Shown: positions 34,181 to 44,380 of the stretch, one piece after another
Layout: the number at the start of each line of letters is the position of its first letter
Position numbering within the stretch: position 1 is the stretch's first letter
NCBI RefSeq assembly: GCF_016920785.2
Contig: NW_024609839.1
Span: forward strand, 26,850,749 to 26,914,748
Direction: 5' to 3'
Source of the DNA: Ixodes scapularis
Taxonomy: Eukaryota > Arthropoda > Arachnida > Ixodida > Ixodidae
DNA: 64,000 nucleotides
Notes under the pieces: model-generated
Databases searched by the model: none
Told to the model about the DNA's origin: nothing
The model's input: the letters and a program-made list of their open reading frames with translations, nothing else
Position numbers and translations under genes: made by a program

Positions 34181-34477
34181 GCCGTGTTTTATTGGATTTG
34201 TCGCGCGGGTCGCCCAGCCACCTACATTGACGAAACAAAGAACTTCAATGAAAGAATACGCCAGCACAAAAACGACGTCCGCAAATTCGAGCACAGGTGC
34301 AGCGCAGTCGCTGAGCACTACGACGTTAGAGAACACCGGACCGCTTTTAACAACGCCGGCATTATTGACGTAGAGACTAATACCTGGCATTTAGTTTTCA
34401 TTGAATGCTGGCAGATTCAAAAGACGCCAGGAAACTCTGACTATTGCCTCAACGACAATCGCCATTGTCACCCCTGA
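34181..34477 (+). pseudogene. Penelope-like GIY-YIG endonuclease remnant
   Basis: An uninterrupted plus frame ends at a TGA at 34475-34477. It reads ATYIDETKNFNERIRQHKND, then AEHYDVREHRTAFNNA and FIECWQIQKTP. In the family this is the GIY-YIG nuclease used for target cleavage. Here the first half-motif is VFYWI, and the YIG position reads YID, so the signature is degraded. The helix with the catalytic Arg (NERIRQH) and the Glu-containing strand (FIECW) are still visible. No Met fits the family start, as expected for an internal domain. Most likely inactive together with the broken RT. Confidence 0.85.
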
Positions 34478-34582
34478 GGAAGAGCCGAGCCAACGTCGAA
34501 GAGTAGGATCCCTATATTTTTAGACTTTGGTGCGTTGTCGTTCTTTATTTATCCTTCCCCCCCCCCCCCCCCCCCCCCCCCC
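34478..34582 (+). mobile_element. Penelope-like 3' UTR and terminal poly(C)26
   Basis: After the stop the element continues GAGGAAGAGCCGAGCCAACG ... GACTTTGGTGCGTTGTCG and ends near TTCTTTATTTATCC. That tail layout is familiar from tick Penelope-like copies. It is followed by 26 C residues (34557-34582). Confidence 0.65.
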
Positions 34583-35690
34583 AGAAAAGTTTGTCTCAAA
34601 TGTTTGCTCCAAAACCTTTAGCGTTGCCTCATTTCATCCATGGAATTGCAGCGTTGGCTGTCGTGGGACAACAGGGTGTAGGCACGTTGGTAGATTCCAA
34701 GGTAACGAGCAGCGTGCTCTATACTCTCCGACCAAGGTGGGAAAATTACTTGCAGAAATGTATGAAAATACATATACTAAATAGGCAACATGTATTTATT
34801 TACAAATGCAATTACACCTTTCAACGCAAAGTGTTTTGAATTCATTTTCGGCATGTATGGTCAGCTCGAGCTTAACTGCGACCACATGCGACGTCTCGTT
34901 GGACACAAAAACGTGATATATTGCAATAGAAAGAAAATATTTCTACCCTTACCCTGTATCTATTTTGTTCATGTATTCTTTTTTCTTTCTATTTATTGCG
35001 CTCTCTCCTCGGCAAGGTTCATGCTCTTGGCGTATGATTCAAGTCTCAAAGAAGAATGTCCACATTGTATGATTATGCACTGAAGTACTGAAACTACCAA
35101 ATGTTTAGCATTTAAATGCAATCTAAAAATAGATTATTTCATGTTCCTTAAGTACGAAATATAAAATGCTTCAAGTACCTTGAACATGCAGCTCAAATGC
35201 ATTTATGCGATATAGGATATAACCGGGGTATCGAACCGAACCTGAATTGAAAACCAGAGCAAAACAGTTATTTTTTACCGAACCGGAACGCAGCCGTGAC
35301 CGAAATCATGCAATTTATTTTGAACCCGAAAAGAAACGGAACCGTGTTTTCATGTGGCACCTACTGGTTCATTAAAAAAGAAAAGTGGATCGGCGTAATA
35401 AAATGTGAGCCGCGCCTTCTCGCGGATGGCGGCGTGAAGTCACTTAATATTCGCTACGGTAACGTCAACAGCGCAGTTTTGACTAAACAAACGTCAGCGA
35501 CTTAGAGACAGATTAATAATAATGAAACAAATAAATATATTTCACGTCTATGTGCAGCACGGCTTGGCGTCGACGAGTCGACATGGAAGCCTGCACTCCT
35601 AGCTATATCCCGTTTCACCGTGCAATTGACCTCAACGCATACTACTAGCGACCGAAACCAATTGATACCTTGGACGGTGCTACGTATCCT
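34583..35690. other. No gene seen
   Basis: AT-rich DNA. The plus frames at 34591-34839 and 34790-35083 have no recognisable domain. An ATAGGATATAACCG stretch (35211-35224) hints at the GTTATAACG family but is too short to call. Confidence 0.45.
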
Positions 35691-35694
35691 TCCG

Positions 35695-35810
35695 GTTGGG
35701 TGGTGCAGCGCAGAAAGCGCGAAGTCACGTGACAAGCCACAAGCTATGTATTGGGGCTGGTAGCTCGTAGTATCGATTGCGGTACATCGTAAGGTAAAAT
35801 GGGTATACCT
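35695..35810. repeat. MITE fragment with GTACATCGTAAGGT end
   Basis: GTCACGTGACAAGCCACAAG, GGCTGGTAGCTCGTAG and GCGGTACATCGTAAGGTAAA resemble parts of 4680-4810 and the right end of the MITE at 40791-40962 (GCGGTACATCATAAGGTGAA). Only one side is clear. Confidence 0.4.
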
Positions 35811-35844
35811 GAGTATGGCAAGAGGCTAAAAAGCTATTATTTTA

Positions 35845-36530
35845 TGTCTGTGTGTGTGTGCGTGGTGTGTGCGTGTTTTGTTGTGGGTAATCAATATTTC
35901 TTAAGGAAGGAAGAATGAAACATAAACATCTAAGTAAAAACCAATGTCGACAATGGTTCCGCGGTGGCAAAATCTGGAGACGCCAAGAGGCGAAGCCGCG
36001 ACCGCGGCACTGAGTTGTCGGCCACTGTAACGCCAATCGCCCAGAACAACCCTGGACGCTGCTTGAAGAAATTTGTGTGTGTGTGTGTGTGCATTTTTCA
36101 AAAAACAGTTTTTCTTTTTTATCTCCTTTTTTTGTCATTTTTCGTTTTCCCTTTGCTCTCTTTTTCAACTTGAATTCAGTCGCTTGAACTCAGTTGTTCA
36201 GAATGAATCACTGAAGGGGGACCGAATCGAAATAAAATGCATTGCTTTTGAATGGGGACAGCTGAAGATAAAAAAGGCAAAGAGAAGAAATAACATTCGC
36301 AGCACTGGACTAGCAGCTTTTAATAATGCCTCTTTTTCCTTTTTTTTTTTTTTTTTGCAAATACTTGATTCCTTTTTTTTTTCTTCTTTCCACTAAATCA
36401 GATTTGTTTCATTCTTCACGGATGTTATAATTCCTACTGTATGTGTTTTTCATGTTCAGCCGGCCCTATTCACAAGCAATGCCCCAACTAGCTCAGCTTA
36501 AGCCCGTAATAAAATGCATACCTACTGAAT
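35845..36530. other. No gene seen; TG microsatellites and T runs
   Basis: TG repeats lie at 35846-35880 and 36076-36092, and long T runs at 36339-36356 and 36373-36384. Frames over these are Cys/Val or Phe-rich artefacts. Confidence 0.5.
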
Positions 36531-36550
36531 CCCCCCCCCCCCCCCCCCCC
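36531..36550 (+). repeat. Poly(C)20
   Basis: C homopolymer in otherwise AT-rich DNA. Confidence 0.85.
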
Positions 36551-36733
36551 TTCCACTTTTCTATTTTTCAACCCGCCGAAATTGACACGTGTGTCAAAAT
36601 AAACTTCCCCAGAAAATAAACAGTGCTAAAATTATGCTGCGAGAGGCACTGAGTTTCGCCACCTGCTCCTATTTCGTGCTTCTACAGACCAACTTATTTC
36701 ACTGGCGTCACACCACTGCGGTGGCGCTGCTGT

Positions 36734-36799
36734 CGGTACTGCGCGTGCGCCAACGCTAGACTCCTCCCTAATTTGGTTTCTGCGCACGCGCAGTGCCCA
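36734..36799. repeat. GC hairpin ACTGCGCGTGCGC
   Basis: ACTGCGCGTGCGC on the left and GCGCACGCGCAGT on the right are perfect reverse complements with a loop of about 37 bases. Isolated hairpin, family unknown. Confidence 0.5.
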
Positions 36800-38269
36800 T
36801 ACCTGGTGTGGGCAAAAAACACTCTGTTAGTGTATAGAGAGGCCACAATGTTAGTTACGCTGTAAAATGAGTCTGAATAGTTGATGCCTGCACGTAGAAG
36901 CCTGGAATTTTCACTAAATGTGCGTTGAGGAGGTGGCTTTTGACTTATAAAACTTCAACCCGTAGTGTTTTTTTTTTGTATATATGAGATTGAAAAACCT
37001 GCCAAACTCAATGGCGAGCGTGTTCGCAGACGACCCAGTTACCGATGAATGCCAACTTGAGGCGCCATTTTCCCAAAAGACACAGGGAGCAGACGCCGCA
37101 CCCTGTTTCTGCCTCCCGTGTCTTAGGTTACGTTATGTCAGCTAATTGTTCGCTGTTTTCAATATGGCAACGCGGTCAATTCCACCGCCTAAATATCTTT
37201 ACCATAGGTTCCTCCCAAAGTTCATTTTGTCCGCGACTGAAACGTACCTTACCAGGCAGATGCGTCTGTGCCGAGCCACTCCTTGATTACGAGAGTTAGG
37301 AGAAACATTTTCCAAGTAGGCGGAGCCACAGACGATCGGCCACCTCTTCGAAACAACAAAAGGAACGCCGTGCCGTACCTCTGCCGGGCACGGGTGGACA
37401 CCCCAACTTGGGAGAAGTGGGATCGAACGCCGCCATGATGCATGGCCCTTCGCGCCCGCCCCTTTCTCCAATACGGGTGATTTACTTCGTCGTTCATTGT
37501 TTCAGAGTGAAGCCACTAGGAGTCGCTAGCTTCCAAAACGAACTCTCGTCCAGTGTGTAGTGTAGTGTTTTCATTGTCTGTTTGTTTTCTTTTTCTCTAC
37601 GTCTCGGCTTTGTGTTAAGTTTGTGTTCTGGTTCTTGGTCGACGAGGTACTGACCATCTACGCGGTAATTTTTCATTGGAAGAAAAAGAAAATGTGGCAA
37701 AGAGTGAAAAAAAAAAAAAAAAAAAAAAAAGGGGCATGAGGCCTACCCGAGGGAGTGACAGAGCACTCGCGTTCGGTTTTAATTGCAGCCGGTAACTAAT
37801 TATACATCTTCGCCTCTTCTAGCCCATCCTTAAAAAAAAAAAAAAGTTTTGTTAAAACAAAAAAGCGCGGTTTGCTTAGTTGTGTCTTACTAGCCCTATA
37901 CTCTAGGAATGCTGCATGGAATTTGAAGTATGCCCAGCTAAAACAGGGTTTTCTTTATATTTAGTATTAATATTTAAAAATTCTAGAGTTTTTAGTAAAG
38001 TACCGAACAATGCACCTCTGTCACTAAGATTTCGAACCAGCTTCGTGGCACAGTAAGAAAAGTTCTGGTGCGCTGGCACGTTCGAGTGAAGTGCAAGGGA
38101 CCACTCCCTGTGGCTGGAGCGCGCCTTGCGTTGCGTACAGCATTTAGAGGAGCGCAGCTCGCCGCTATGGCCGATAAAATAATTTGGCACGCCTTTTAAG
38201 CGTATCCCACTAGAGTCTGTCGTCAGAGTCTATAAATCTACGTTTCACTTTAATGTAGATCGCAGGCGA
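36800..38269. other. No gene seen
   Basis: AT-rich DNA with an A homopolymer at 37707-37730 just before a GGGGCATGAG block, and a 90-codon minus frame at 37199-37471 without recognisable features. Confidence 0.45.
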
Positions 38270-38457
38270 CGTTATGCCCGAGTCCCATGGAGCGACGAAC
38301 GGGAACAAACGACAGCGACGAGCCTCAAACCAATCTTTTGCGATTTGAGAGACTTTGTAAGATTAAGGAGGCTATGCTCAAACAGGAGCATCACGCACGC
38401 GAGGGCATCTTTAGCAGGCTCGCAGTCTCTCGTGCTTACTTCACGAGCACCAAACGA

Positions 38458-38630
38458 CTATACTTCGTTTCAGCTTCGGTCCAGACGCAGCCGATGCTAC
38501 AAGCGCGAGCATGTGGCCCAGAACAGTGCTTGCACTGCACGAGCACGCGTGCTTGGCAGGGATGCTGAAAGCCCGGAGCTCGCGCTTGTAGCTTTGGCTG
38601 CGTCTGGACCGAAGCTCAAACGAAGTATAA
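38458..38630. mobile_element. TATACTTCGTTTCA MITE, copy 1
   Basis: The arms TATACTTCGTTTCAGCTTCG ... CAAGCGCGAGC (38458-38509) and their reverse complement (38578-38630) match over about 52 bp. The ends are TA-rich, fitting a TA target. Further members or relatives are at 39820-40084 and 40791-40962, with an end fragment at 63688-63718. Confidence 0.75.
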
Positions 38631-38692
38631 ACGCTTGCCAAAGGTACCATCGCGAGCATGATGCATGTGTTTGAGCACAGCCTCCTCTGTAT

Positions 38693-38990
38693 TCACAAAG
38701 CCTGGGAGTTCGACGACGGAGCCATAGAGTGCCCGGTCGCAGATTTGGAGCGTGACGATCTTTATAGCACAGAGCATCAAAGAGCCCTTCCTCGGGGAAC
38801 CTGGACGTCAGCCCAGAGCTTTTGCAGCGGCGAGGACCCGAAACACACTCTTTCGCTCGGGAGAAGTGTGTTTCGTCGTCTCGCCGCAGCGGGGCGCAAG
38901 TCACGTGTTTCTCCTCTCATCCGTTGTCTGCCCCTCCACCTTTTCCATTTTGGCGGCCGCTTCTCGTGGCGATCTACCAGACCTTGCCAG
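38693..38990 (-). repeat. CAAAGCCTGGCAG family, copy 1
   Basis: About 300 bp. On the minus strand it runs from a CTGGCAAGGTCTGG(T)AGATCGCCACGAG-like start through CCGAAACACACTTCTCCCGA to TCGTCGAACTCCCAGGCTTTG. The same order is found on the plus strand at 41442-41783 and 60204-60494. The ends (CCTGGCAG / CTG(G/C)CAGG) and a central ACACACTT..AAGTGTGT pair make it foldback-like. Confidence 0.65.
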
Positions 38991-39149
38991 TATTTAGGAA
39001 ACTATGATTTCAGGCTTGTCGCTGTTGTTTGTTTCTGTTTGCCGCTCTAGTGGGACTCGGGCATAACGATTACGTGGAGACAGTCGAGCGACACACAAAG
39101 TGCATCGTTACGACACCACTCTCTGTCTTTCTGGGTTTGCTATCGCAGC

Positions 39150-39350
39150 GTCTATGTTAGAACGCCGAGCTCCGATTGGCTCTGGTTAAAGAATAATTGG
39201 GTAGACCTCGAGACAGCTGGCTTTGAGGTCTACCCACTATCGTTCCAATCAGAGCCGATTGGAGCTCGGCGTTCCGACATCACCGGAACACCCCCCCTTC
39301 CCCCTCCCCTTTCCCTTCCTGCGCAAGGAGCGGACGAACTTGCGCTGCGT
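39150..39350. mobile_element. CGAGCTCCGATTGGCTCTGG palindromic MITE, copy 1
   Basis: AACGCCGAGCTCCGATTGGC and TCTGGTT on the left are inverted on the right (CCAATCAGAGCC, GGAGCTCGGCGTTC), and GGGTAGACCTCGAG pairs with TTTGAGGTCTACCC in the centre. The right flank contains GAGCGGACGAACTTGCGC, shared with copies at 58950-59170 and 63345-63520. Confidence 0.7.
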
Positions 39351-39819
39351 ATTACATATATACGCGAAGAGACGGCGCAGGTTCGGGCCGCCTTCACTGT
39401 GCTCGACTGTTTTCGCCCGGGGGATACCAAGCGCTCAAAAACGACGAACGCCGGGGTGATGCAGGTTTGATGCTTCTTTGATTTGCTGCTTTGGATCGCA
39501 GTGTGCGTTCGCGGTCGAACCTAAAGTGAAACGATGTTTGTGTAGTTCAGACGCTCGGCGCAACGCGGAATCCGAACGAGAGGTCCGTGCTGGGATGGGC
39601 ATATAGTTTCCACGGTGTTTTCGCACGAATCGACGAGTCAGCCTTCGAACGCGTGCTCATTTATCTGCCTGTCGTTGTTGTCTCACTAAAGCGACAAACA
39701 CTTATGTCTGTCCGCCGAAACAAAGAGAAAAAGAACACAAAAACTAAGTTGTCTTTTTGTGGTTTGAAGCAACCATTATCAGTACCGCGGGATAACAGGC
39801 ACGCTAACTTTTAACTAGA
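39351..39819. other. No gene seen
   Basis: GC-richer at the left, then ordinary DNA. No repeat boundary or coding signal recognised. Confidence 0.4.
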
Positions 39820-40084
39820 TACTTCGTTTCAGCTTCGGTCCGAGCGCGGCCGATGTTATGAGCCGAAGGGGCCATCAAACAGCGAAAGAGGCACAACGTA
39901 ATGGCGTGCTTTCTGCAGTTCATAGGACCAGTCGATATTCGCCGTTTTCTCTGTGCGTGCTCCTCTGCCGGCTAGTTCTATGAAGCGCAGAGAGCACGCC
40001 ATGACGCTGCGATTTTCGCACTGTATGATTGGCCTTTCGGCTCATAACATAGGCCGCGCTCAGAACTAAGCTAAAACAAAATAT
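39820..40084. mobile_element. TATACTTCGTTTCA MITE, copy 2
   Basis: TACTTCGTTTCAGCTTCGGT with GCGCGGCCGATGTTATGAGC on the left is mirrored by GCTCATAACATAGGCCGCGC and a diverged AAACAAAATATA end on the right. GGCGTGCTTTCTGC and GAGCACGCCATGACG extend the pairing. Diverged and longer than copy 1. Confidence 0.65.
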
Positions 40085-40426
40085 AGCTAAACTTTTTTTT
40101 TTGTTGTTGTTTATTAGCAGTTTTGTGTTTATGCGGAGTATAGTCGGACCTGTGACAAGACAGGGCAAAGTCGCTCTGCGTCGAGTTCACGGACCGTGGG
40201 GTGCATGACAAAAAGCGCTCGGAACAAAATAAACATCGTTCCGAACGCTTTTGTTTCGTTTCATTCTGTTTATGTTTCCTTTTTTATTCGGAGCGCGTGA
40301 AAACGCGTCTTGGGCACGAGCTCTTGCCATTGACAGTGCTGCAACGACAATTTTTATTCGCAACTTTTTTCTTTCTCTTTGTTTTTCAGAGAGCGCGTGC
40401 AGTAGGCATTGGGTAGTACCGTAGTA

Positions 40427-41161
40427 CAGTGTTCTAGAGGGTGTAGTGGCAAGAGCGGCGCCCGCTTACAATAAAGCGCGTGAAGACGGTCGATGTAGAT
40501 ACCGCGAGTGGCGCTGGAGTTCTGTGCCCTAGGAGAATTAATGAAACGTGTGCGATGAACGAAGAAGACGACGAGGGTGACGCGGTACGCTTCTCCGAAA
40601 TGTAGCACCGTAGAACTTCTTTCGCAGCTATTAAGCCTGCAGCCCAAGTGATAGCGTTGCTGAACGATGTGTCAGTACTGGGGAGGAGTCGATACTAATT
40701 AAATAATCTCCCTCAAAACACGGGAATATTTCAAGTAGAGGGTAGCACACACTCTAGAGGCATTAGTCCAAAGGCAGAACTAAAATTGACTATACTTCGT
40801 TTCACCTTACGTTGTACCACAGCGAGGGCTAGAAGCGCGAGCTCATAGCGTTGGCAGCTGCTCTTAATTCACGAGAGCGTGTGCCGCCGAGATGTGCCAC
40901 AGAGCAAAGAGCTCGCGCTTGTAGCCTTTCCTGCGGTACATCATAAGGTGAAACAGAGTATACAGAACAACATTAGCAGTTGTTTCGCACCGCGAAAAGC
41001 TCCAGTCAAACCACAGTAGTAAGCGCCGAACAGCGCTAATGATGGGGCTGACGGGGGCGTGCTCCTAGGGCACAGAACAGCAGCGACATGGTGTCGTCTA
41101 CGCGCAAAATCTTCACAAAGCGGCCGCCGCTCTTGCCACTACAACCCCCTCTAGAACACTG
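40427..41161. mobile_element. CAGTGTTCTAGAGGG MITE (735 bp), TA-flanked
   Basis: The left end CAGTGTTCTAGAGGGTGTAG and right end CTACAACCCCCTCTAGAACACTG-like are inverted repeats, each flanked by TA. Similarity continues over about 120 bp (GTGGCAAGAGCGGCGCCCGC; TTCTGTGCCCTAGGAG). The centre contains a different MITE (40791-40962), so this element was itself a target for insertion. No coding capacity. Confidence 0.8.
40791..40962. mobile_element. TATACTTCGTTTCA MITE relative, nested
   Basis: TATACTTCGTTTCACCTTAC with AGAAGCGCGAGCTC on the left is inverted as GAGCTCGCGCTTGTAG and CATAAGGTGAAACAGAGTATA on the right. It is inserted in the CAGTGTTCTAGAGGG element. The subterminal sequence differs from copy 1 (CCTTACGTTGTACC in place of CTTCGGTCCAGACG), so it is a subfamily. 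Confidence 0.75.
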
Positions 41162-41441
41162 TAACCGTAGCCTCCTCTATAGACGCTTTACTCACGCGCC
41201 AAATTACAGCCGCCATTGCTGACCTTCTCTTGTCTTACAGAGATGCCGAGAAACTGAAACGGTAGTTGACGATCCTCTACAAAGGCCGATGCTTTAGAAA
41301 AGGATCCAGTTGAATCTAATGCGGTAATAACCTGGCATGCTATGGTAATAATGAAGTGAAATAAACGAAATAAGAGGAAACAAAAACTGAAGGTCAGTTA
41401 TGGCGGCGTCCATGCACAGCTGCTCCAAAGCGTCTATACTG
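41162..41441. other. No gene seen
   Basis: Short spacer with CCGTAGCCTCCTC near its start, reminiscent of the GAGGAGGCT block next to the 300-bp family, and otherwise AT-rich DNA. Confidence 0.4.
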
Positions 41442-41783
41442 ACAAAGCCTGGCAGATCGCCACGAGACGCGGCAGCTGAAAGTGAGAAGGTAGAGTGGAA
41501 GACAACGGATGAGAGGACAGGCATGTAACGGGCGCCCCGCTGCGGCGAGACGCCGAAACACACTTGTCCCGAGCGATGGAATGTCCGCCCGTGCTCCTTA
41601 CGTTCCTGGCGCTACCGCTTCTTTTCTCGTCAGTTTTAAAAATCAAGTTTGGGGTACACTCCGCTGCAAAAGCTGCGCGCTGACTACAGGCCCTCGGGAA
41701 ATCCTCTCTGCCACCAGATCCTCGCGCTCCAAATCTGCGACCGGGCACTCTATGGCTCCGTCGTCGAACTGCCAGGCTTTGTG
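41442..41783 (+). repeat. CAAAGCCTGGCAG family, copy 2
   Basis: Begins ACAAAGCCTGGCAGATCGCC and ends GAACTGCCAGGCTTTGTG. Compared with copy 3 the central hairpin is damaged: a CCGAAACACACTTGTCCCGA block is followed by about 80 bases (41580-41660) that the other two copies lack. Confidence 0.65.
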
Positions 41784-41879
41784 AGTACTGAGGAGGCTCT
41801 GGTACTACAAAAACCCTAGGTATAGAGTGGGTTATTAGCGCTCTGGCATGGCTCACACTAAAGAAGAAAACAAAAATCT

Positions 41880-42117
41880 GTGGCGTGGCTCAGTGGTAAC
41901 GCGCCGGCCTCACGCGCAGCGGCCCCGGGTTCGATTCCAGAGGGCTACGGGCGATTTGTTTCGAGGATTTGGCAAAGTCGATGACGGGTGTCCTACATCG
42001 TCAACTACAACATCAACAACGACAACTGCTAGAACAACAACTACTACTACTGCATCAACAATGGACGTCCTTTCGAGTGGTGGGAAGAACCCGTAACAGC
42101 TATCCCTGTAAAAAAAA
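41880..42117 (+). mobile_element. tRNA-derived SINE with microsatellite and A tail
   Basis: GCGTGGCTCAGTGGTAACGC supplies an A-box-like element and GGTTCGATTCC (about 41928-41938) a perfect B box, spaced as in a tRNA. The cloverleaf is incomplete: the acceptor strands do not pair. The body contains an ACAACAACTACTACT-type microsatellite (about 41998-42062) and ends in a run of nine A (about 42109-42117). Plus-strand orientation. Confidence 0.7.
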
Positions 42118-42219
42118 ATCACGCTTCCTAGCCATGAGATGCAAATGAACTGCGGCGAGAACTGAGGCGCTGCAAGCCGTGCTGCATGCAGATCGCACAC
42201 AATCTATCTTCCCAGTAAC

Positions 42220-42900
42220 CATGACCTCACGTGATACGGTATCACGTGACGTCACACGTCATTATGGCACGCGACTTCATGGCACCACTCGCCATAATGA
42301 CAGAGTGTTGCCATGACATTAGATTCCGACGCAGCACCGATTTGGCCAATTATTGGCCAATGGCTGAAAATGGTCCTTTTTTTAGGACAGTGGCCAGCCA
42401 CTGGCCGATGACTGGCCGTTCTTTGGCCACTGGCCAATGGCCACTAGCCATCAGCCATCGGCCTAGCATTCGCCAGTGAATGGCCACTCTTTGGCCATTG
42501 GCCAAAAGACCATCACCGGCCATTGGCCAATGCTTGGCCAAAATCCGTGCTGTTGGGTTATCTCTTCACGATGTCACCTAACATCATGGTATCACTTGGC
42601 GTCACTGTCACGTTACGGAGGCACCGTGACGCCTCCATAACGTCAAAGTGTCACGTAGCGTTCTGTAGGTTTCTAACGTGACGTCACAAAGCCCCGGGAC
42701 TTTATGGTTTCACGTGGAGTAGTGCATCATGATATCACAATGTCACGTCATGGTTTCATGTGACATAATGCTGTCACGTGACGTCATGGCACCCGGTAAC
42801 GTAATGTTATCATGTGCAACGACATCACGATTGCACGTCCTAACGTGATGTGACGTCGGGGTGGGGCGTCAGTGCCACGTGATGTCACATGACGCCCACT
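42220..42900. repeat. CACGTGAC/TGACGTCA satellite-like region
   Basis: The flanks of the TGGCCA element on both sides are filled with TCACGTGACGTCA, ATGGTATCAC, GTCACGTTACGG and similar short words in both orientations. This is the largest of four such clusters. The TGGCCA element (42327-42557) interrupts it. Confidence 0.65.
42327..42557. mobile_element. TGGCCA-array element with CAGCAC ends
   Basis: The left end CAGCACCGATTTGGCCAATT and the right end, reversed, CCCAACAGCACGGATTTTGG are similar inverted repeats. Everything between is a dense array of TGGCCA/TTGGCC(A/C) palindromic words. The end CCCAACAGCAC resembles CCCAGGCAGCAC of the 16409-19225 transposon, which likewise has motif arrays inside its ends. 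Probably a short non-autonomous relative, 231 bp. Confidence 0.6.
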
Positions 42901-44380
42901 AAGGGATCTCCTGCGAAACAGATGAGGTAAGCGTGCGTGTGTAGCGTTCGCTCATCGTCCGCGTATACAATAAGAGAGGCGCTGCGGGAGTTGGACGTTC
43001 GAATACACACCGGGTCTGGAAACTGAGGTAGACCCTTGTAGCTTCTCCGAAGCTGCAGTTGTCAGGTAGCTGTCGATCCACCCCACTGCAGAAAAGACGG
43101 GTTTGCTTTCACTCGGCTCTCCGAAGCAAGGCAAATAAAAAGCGTGCGACTATAAAGGACTCCTTTAGCTGCAACACGGGAAGTGTAGTCGCTACGGGAC
43201 ACAGGCAGAGCCACATATCGAGCACCTCCGGAAGCACCTAACGTGGCGAGGGACAGGGTGCCTTCCGCATCACCGGACATCCGCAGTATTGTATTTGCTG
43301 CATGCTAGGGGGAGCTACCACTCAGTACGTAGCGGCCATCACTCGGGCGTTACCCTTAACAAAGTAAAAAAAGCTGCATTCAGTTTTTTTTTTTTTTTAC
43401 CTTGAAAACAGAGGTGTAATTGCGAGTACAATTCGCTAGCAGGAGCTCACGTTAACCTTGCATAAAATCCACAAAAAAAAAGAAGTAGAAAAAAAAAAGA
43501 TGCGCCTTTTTGGACATATTTGCGACCCACACACTGTGGTGAAAGATCACGGATCCGTTCACATTTAATAATATTTTTGCATTTTTAGCAACGAGTGGCG
43601 CTTTCTTTGTAAAAGACGGCGTAGGCTCCTGTCATATAAAGTCATACGAAACCGACTATAAAAATGACTACGTGATATATATATATATATATAACTTATA
43701 AAGTACACTTTTTTAATTTCAATAAAAGCTTTGCGGAAAAATTTTGCTTTCTTGAGTACTACCTACTATGGCCATAACAGGTCATTATTTTTCTCATTAT
43801 TTTTTTCTTACACACACGCACGCGCACACGCACACACACACAGTGAAAGTCAGAAAGAAAGAGCTCACAAAAATATATGTAGTACGTCGGATATAGAACA
43901 CACTACACAGTGCGATATAAAACCCAATGAACCGAGCCAAAATAATATTCAGAACCAAAGAAAAGAAAAATGACAGAAGCAATATGCTTGAGAAAGCAGG
44001 ACTCGACGATGAACGATTCGAGAAAGTGGTGCAGAAACCACTCTAATTCTTTGGAGCTTTCGCCAAAGTCCATCTATATCACCCACAGTACGCCTGTCCT
44101 GTCGCGAATCCTTACTTCTTCTCCCCCCCCCCCCCCCTTTTCCCTTCCTTCCTTCCCCAAATAAAAACGATAACGAACGCCAATCTTTCGAAACCGGGCA
44201 CACATTCATCGCGGTTTTTTAAGCCCCCCCCCCTTCCCACTGTCTCTCAGTCTCTTTCTGTTTGTCACTTTCTCTCGTACTTCATAATTCCCTCAAAAGC
44301 GAGCTCCAAATCATTCTCTATATTTGTAGCTTCTGTCTCTGGCTCTATCTTAGTAGGCGTCTTCATTTCTCTCAGGTCTC
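42901..44380. other. No gene seen; microsatellites
   Basis: Includes a T run (43386-43399), a TA run (about 43675-43693), a CA/CG run (43811-43843) and C runs (44125-44138, 44224-44231). The open frames have no recognisable domain. Confidence 0.5.

Larger units (their letters stand above)
38270..39068. mobile_element. Composite inverted-repeat element with GTTATGCCCGAGTCCCA ends
   Basis: CGTTATGCCCGAGTCCCA at 38270 is inverted near 39068, and the arms stay similar for about 60 bp (GGGAACAAACGACAGCGACG against a diverged complement). Inside lie two other repeats: an inverted-repeat MITE with TATACTTCG ends (38458-38630) and a member of a 300-bp family (38693-38990). A further inverted pair surrounds the MITE (AGGAGGCTATGCTCAAACA near 38370 against 38665-38690). 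The structure is nested, probably from successive insertions. Confidence 0.65.

Noticed and set aside
41880..41952. Functional tRNA gene
   Set aside because: Good B box, but the acceptor and D arms do not pair, and a SINE-like body with an A tail follows.
42340..42545. CRISPR-like array (regular TGGCCA words)
   Set aside because: No constant repeat-spacer lengths, the words are 6-bp palindromes, and the genome is eukaryotic. It fits a transposon with motif-array ends.
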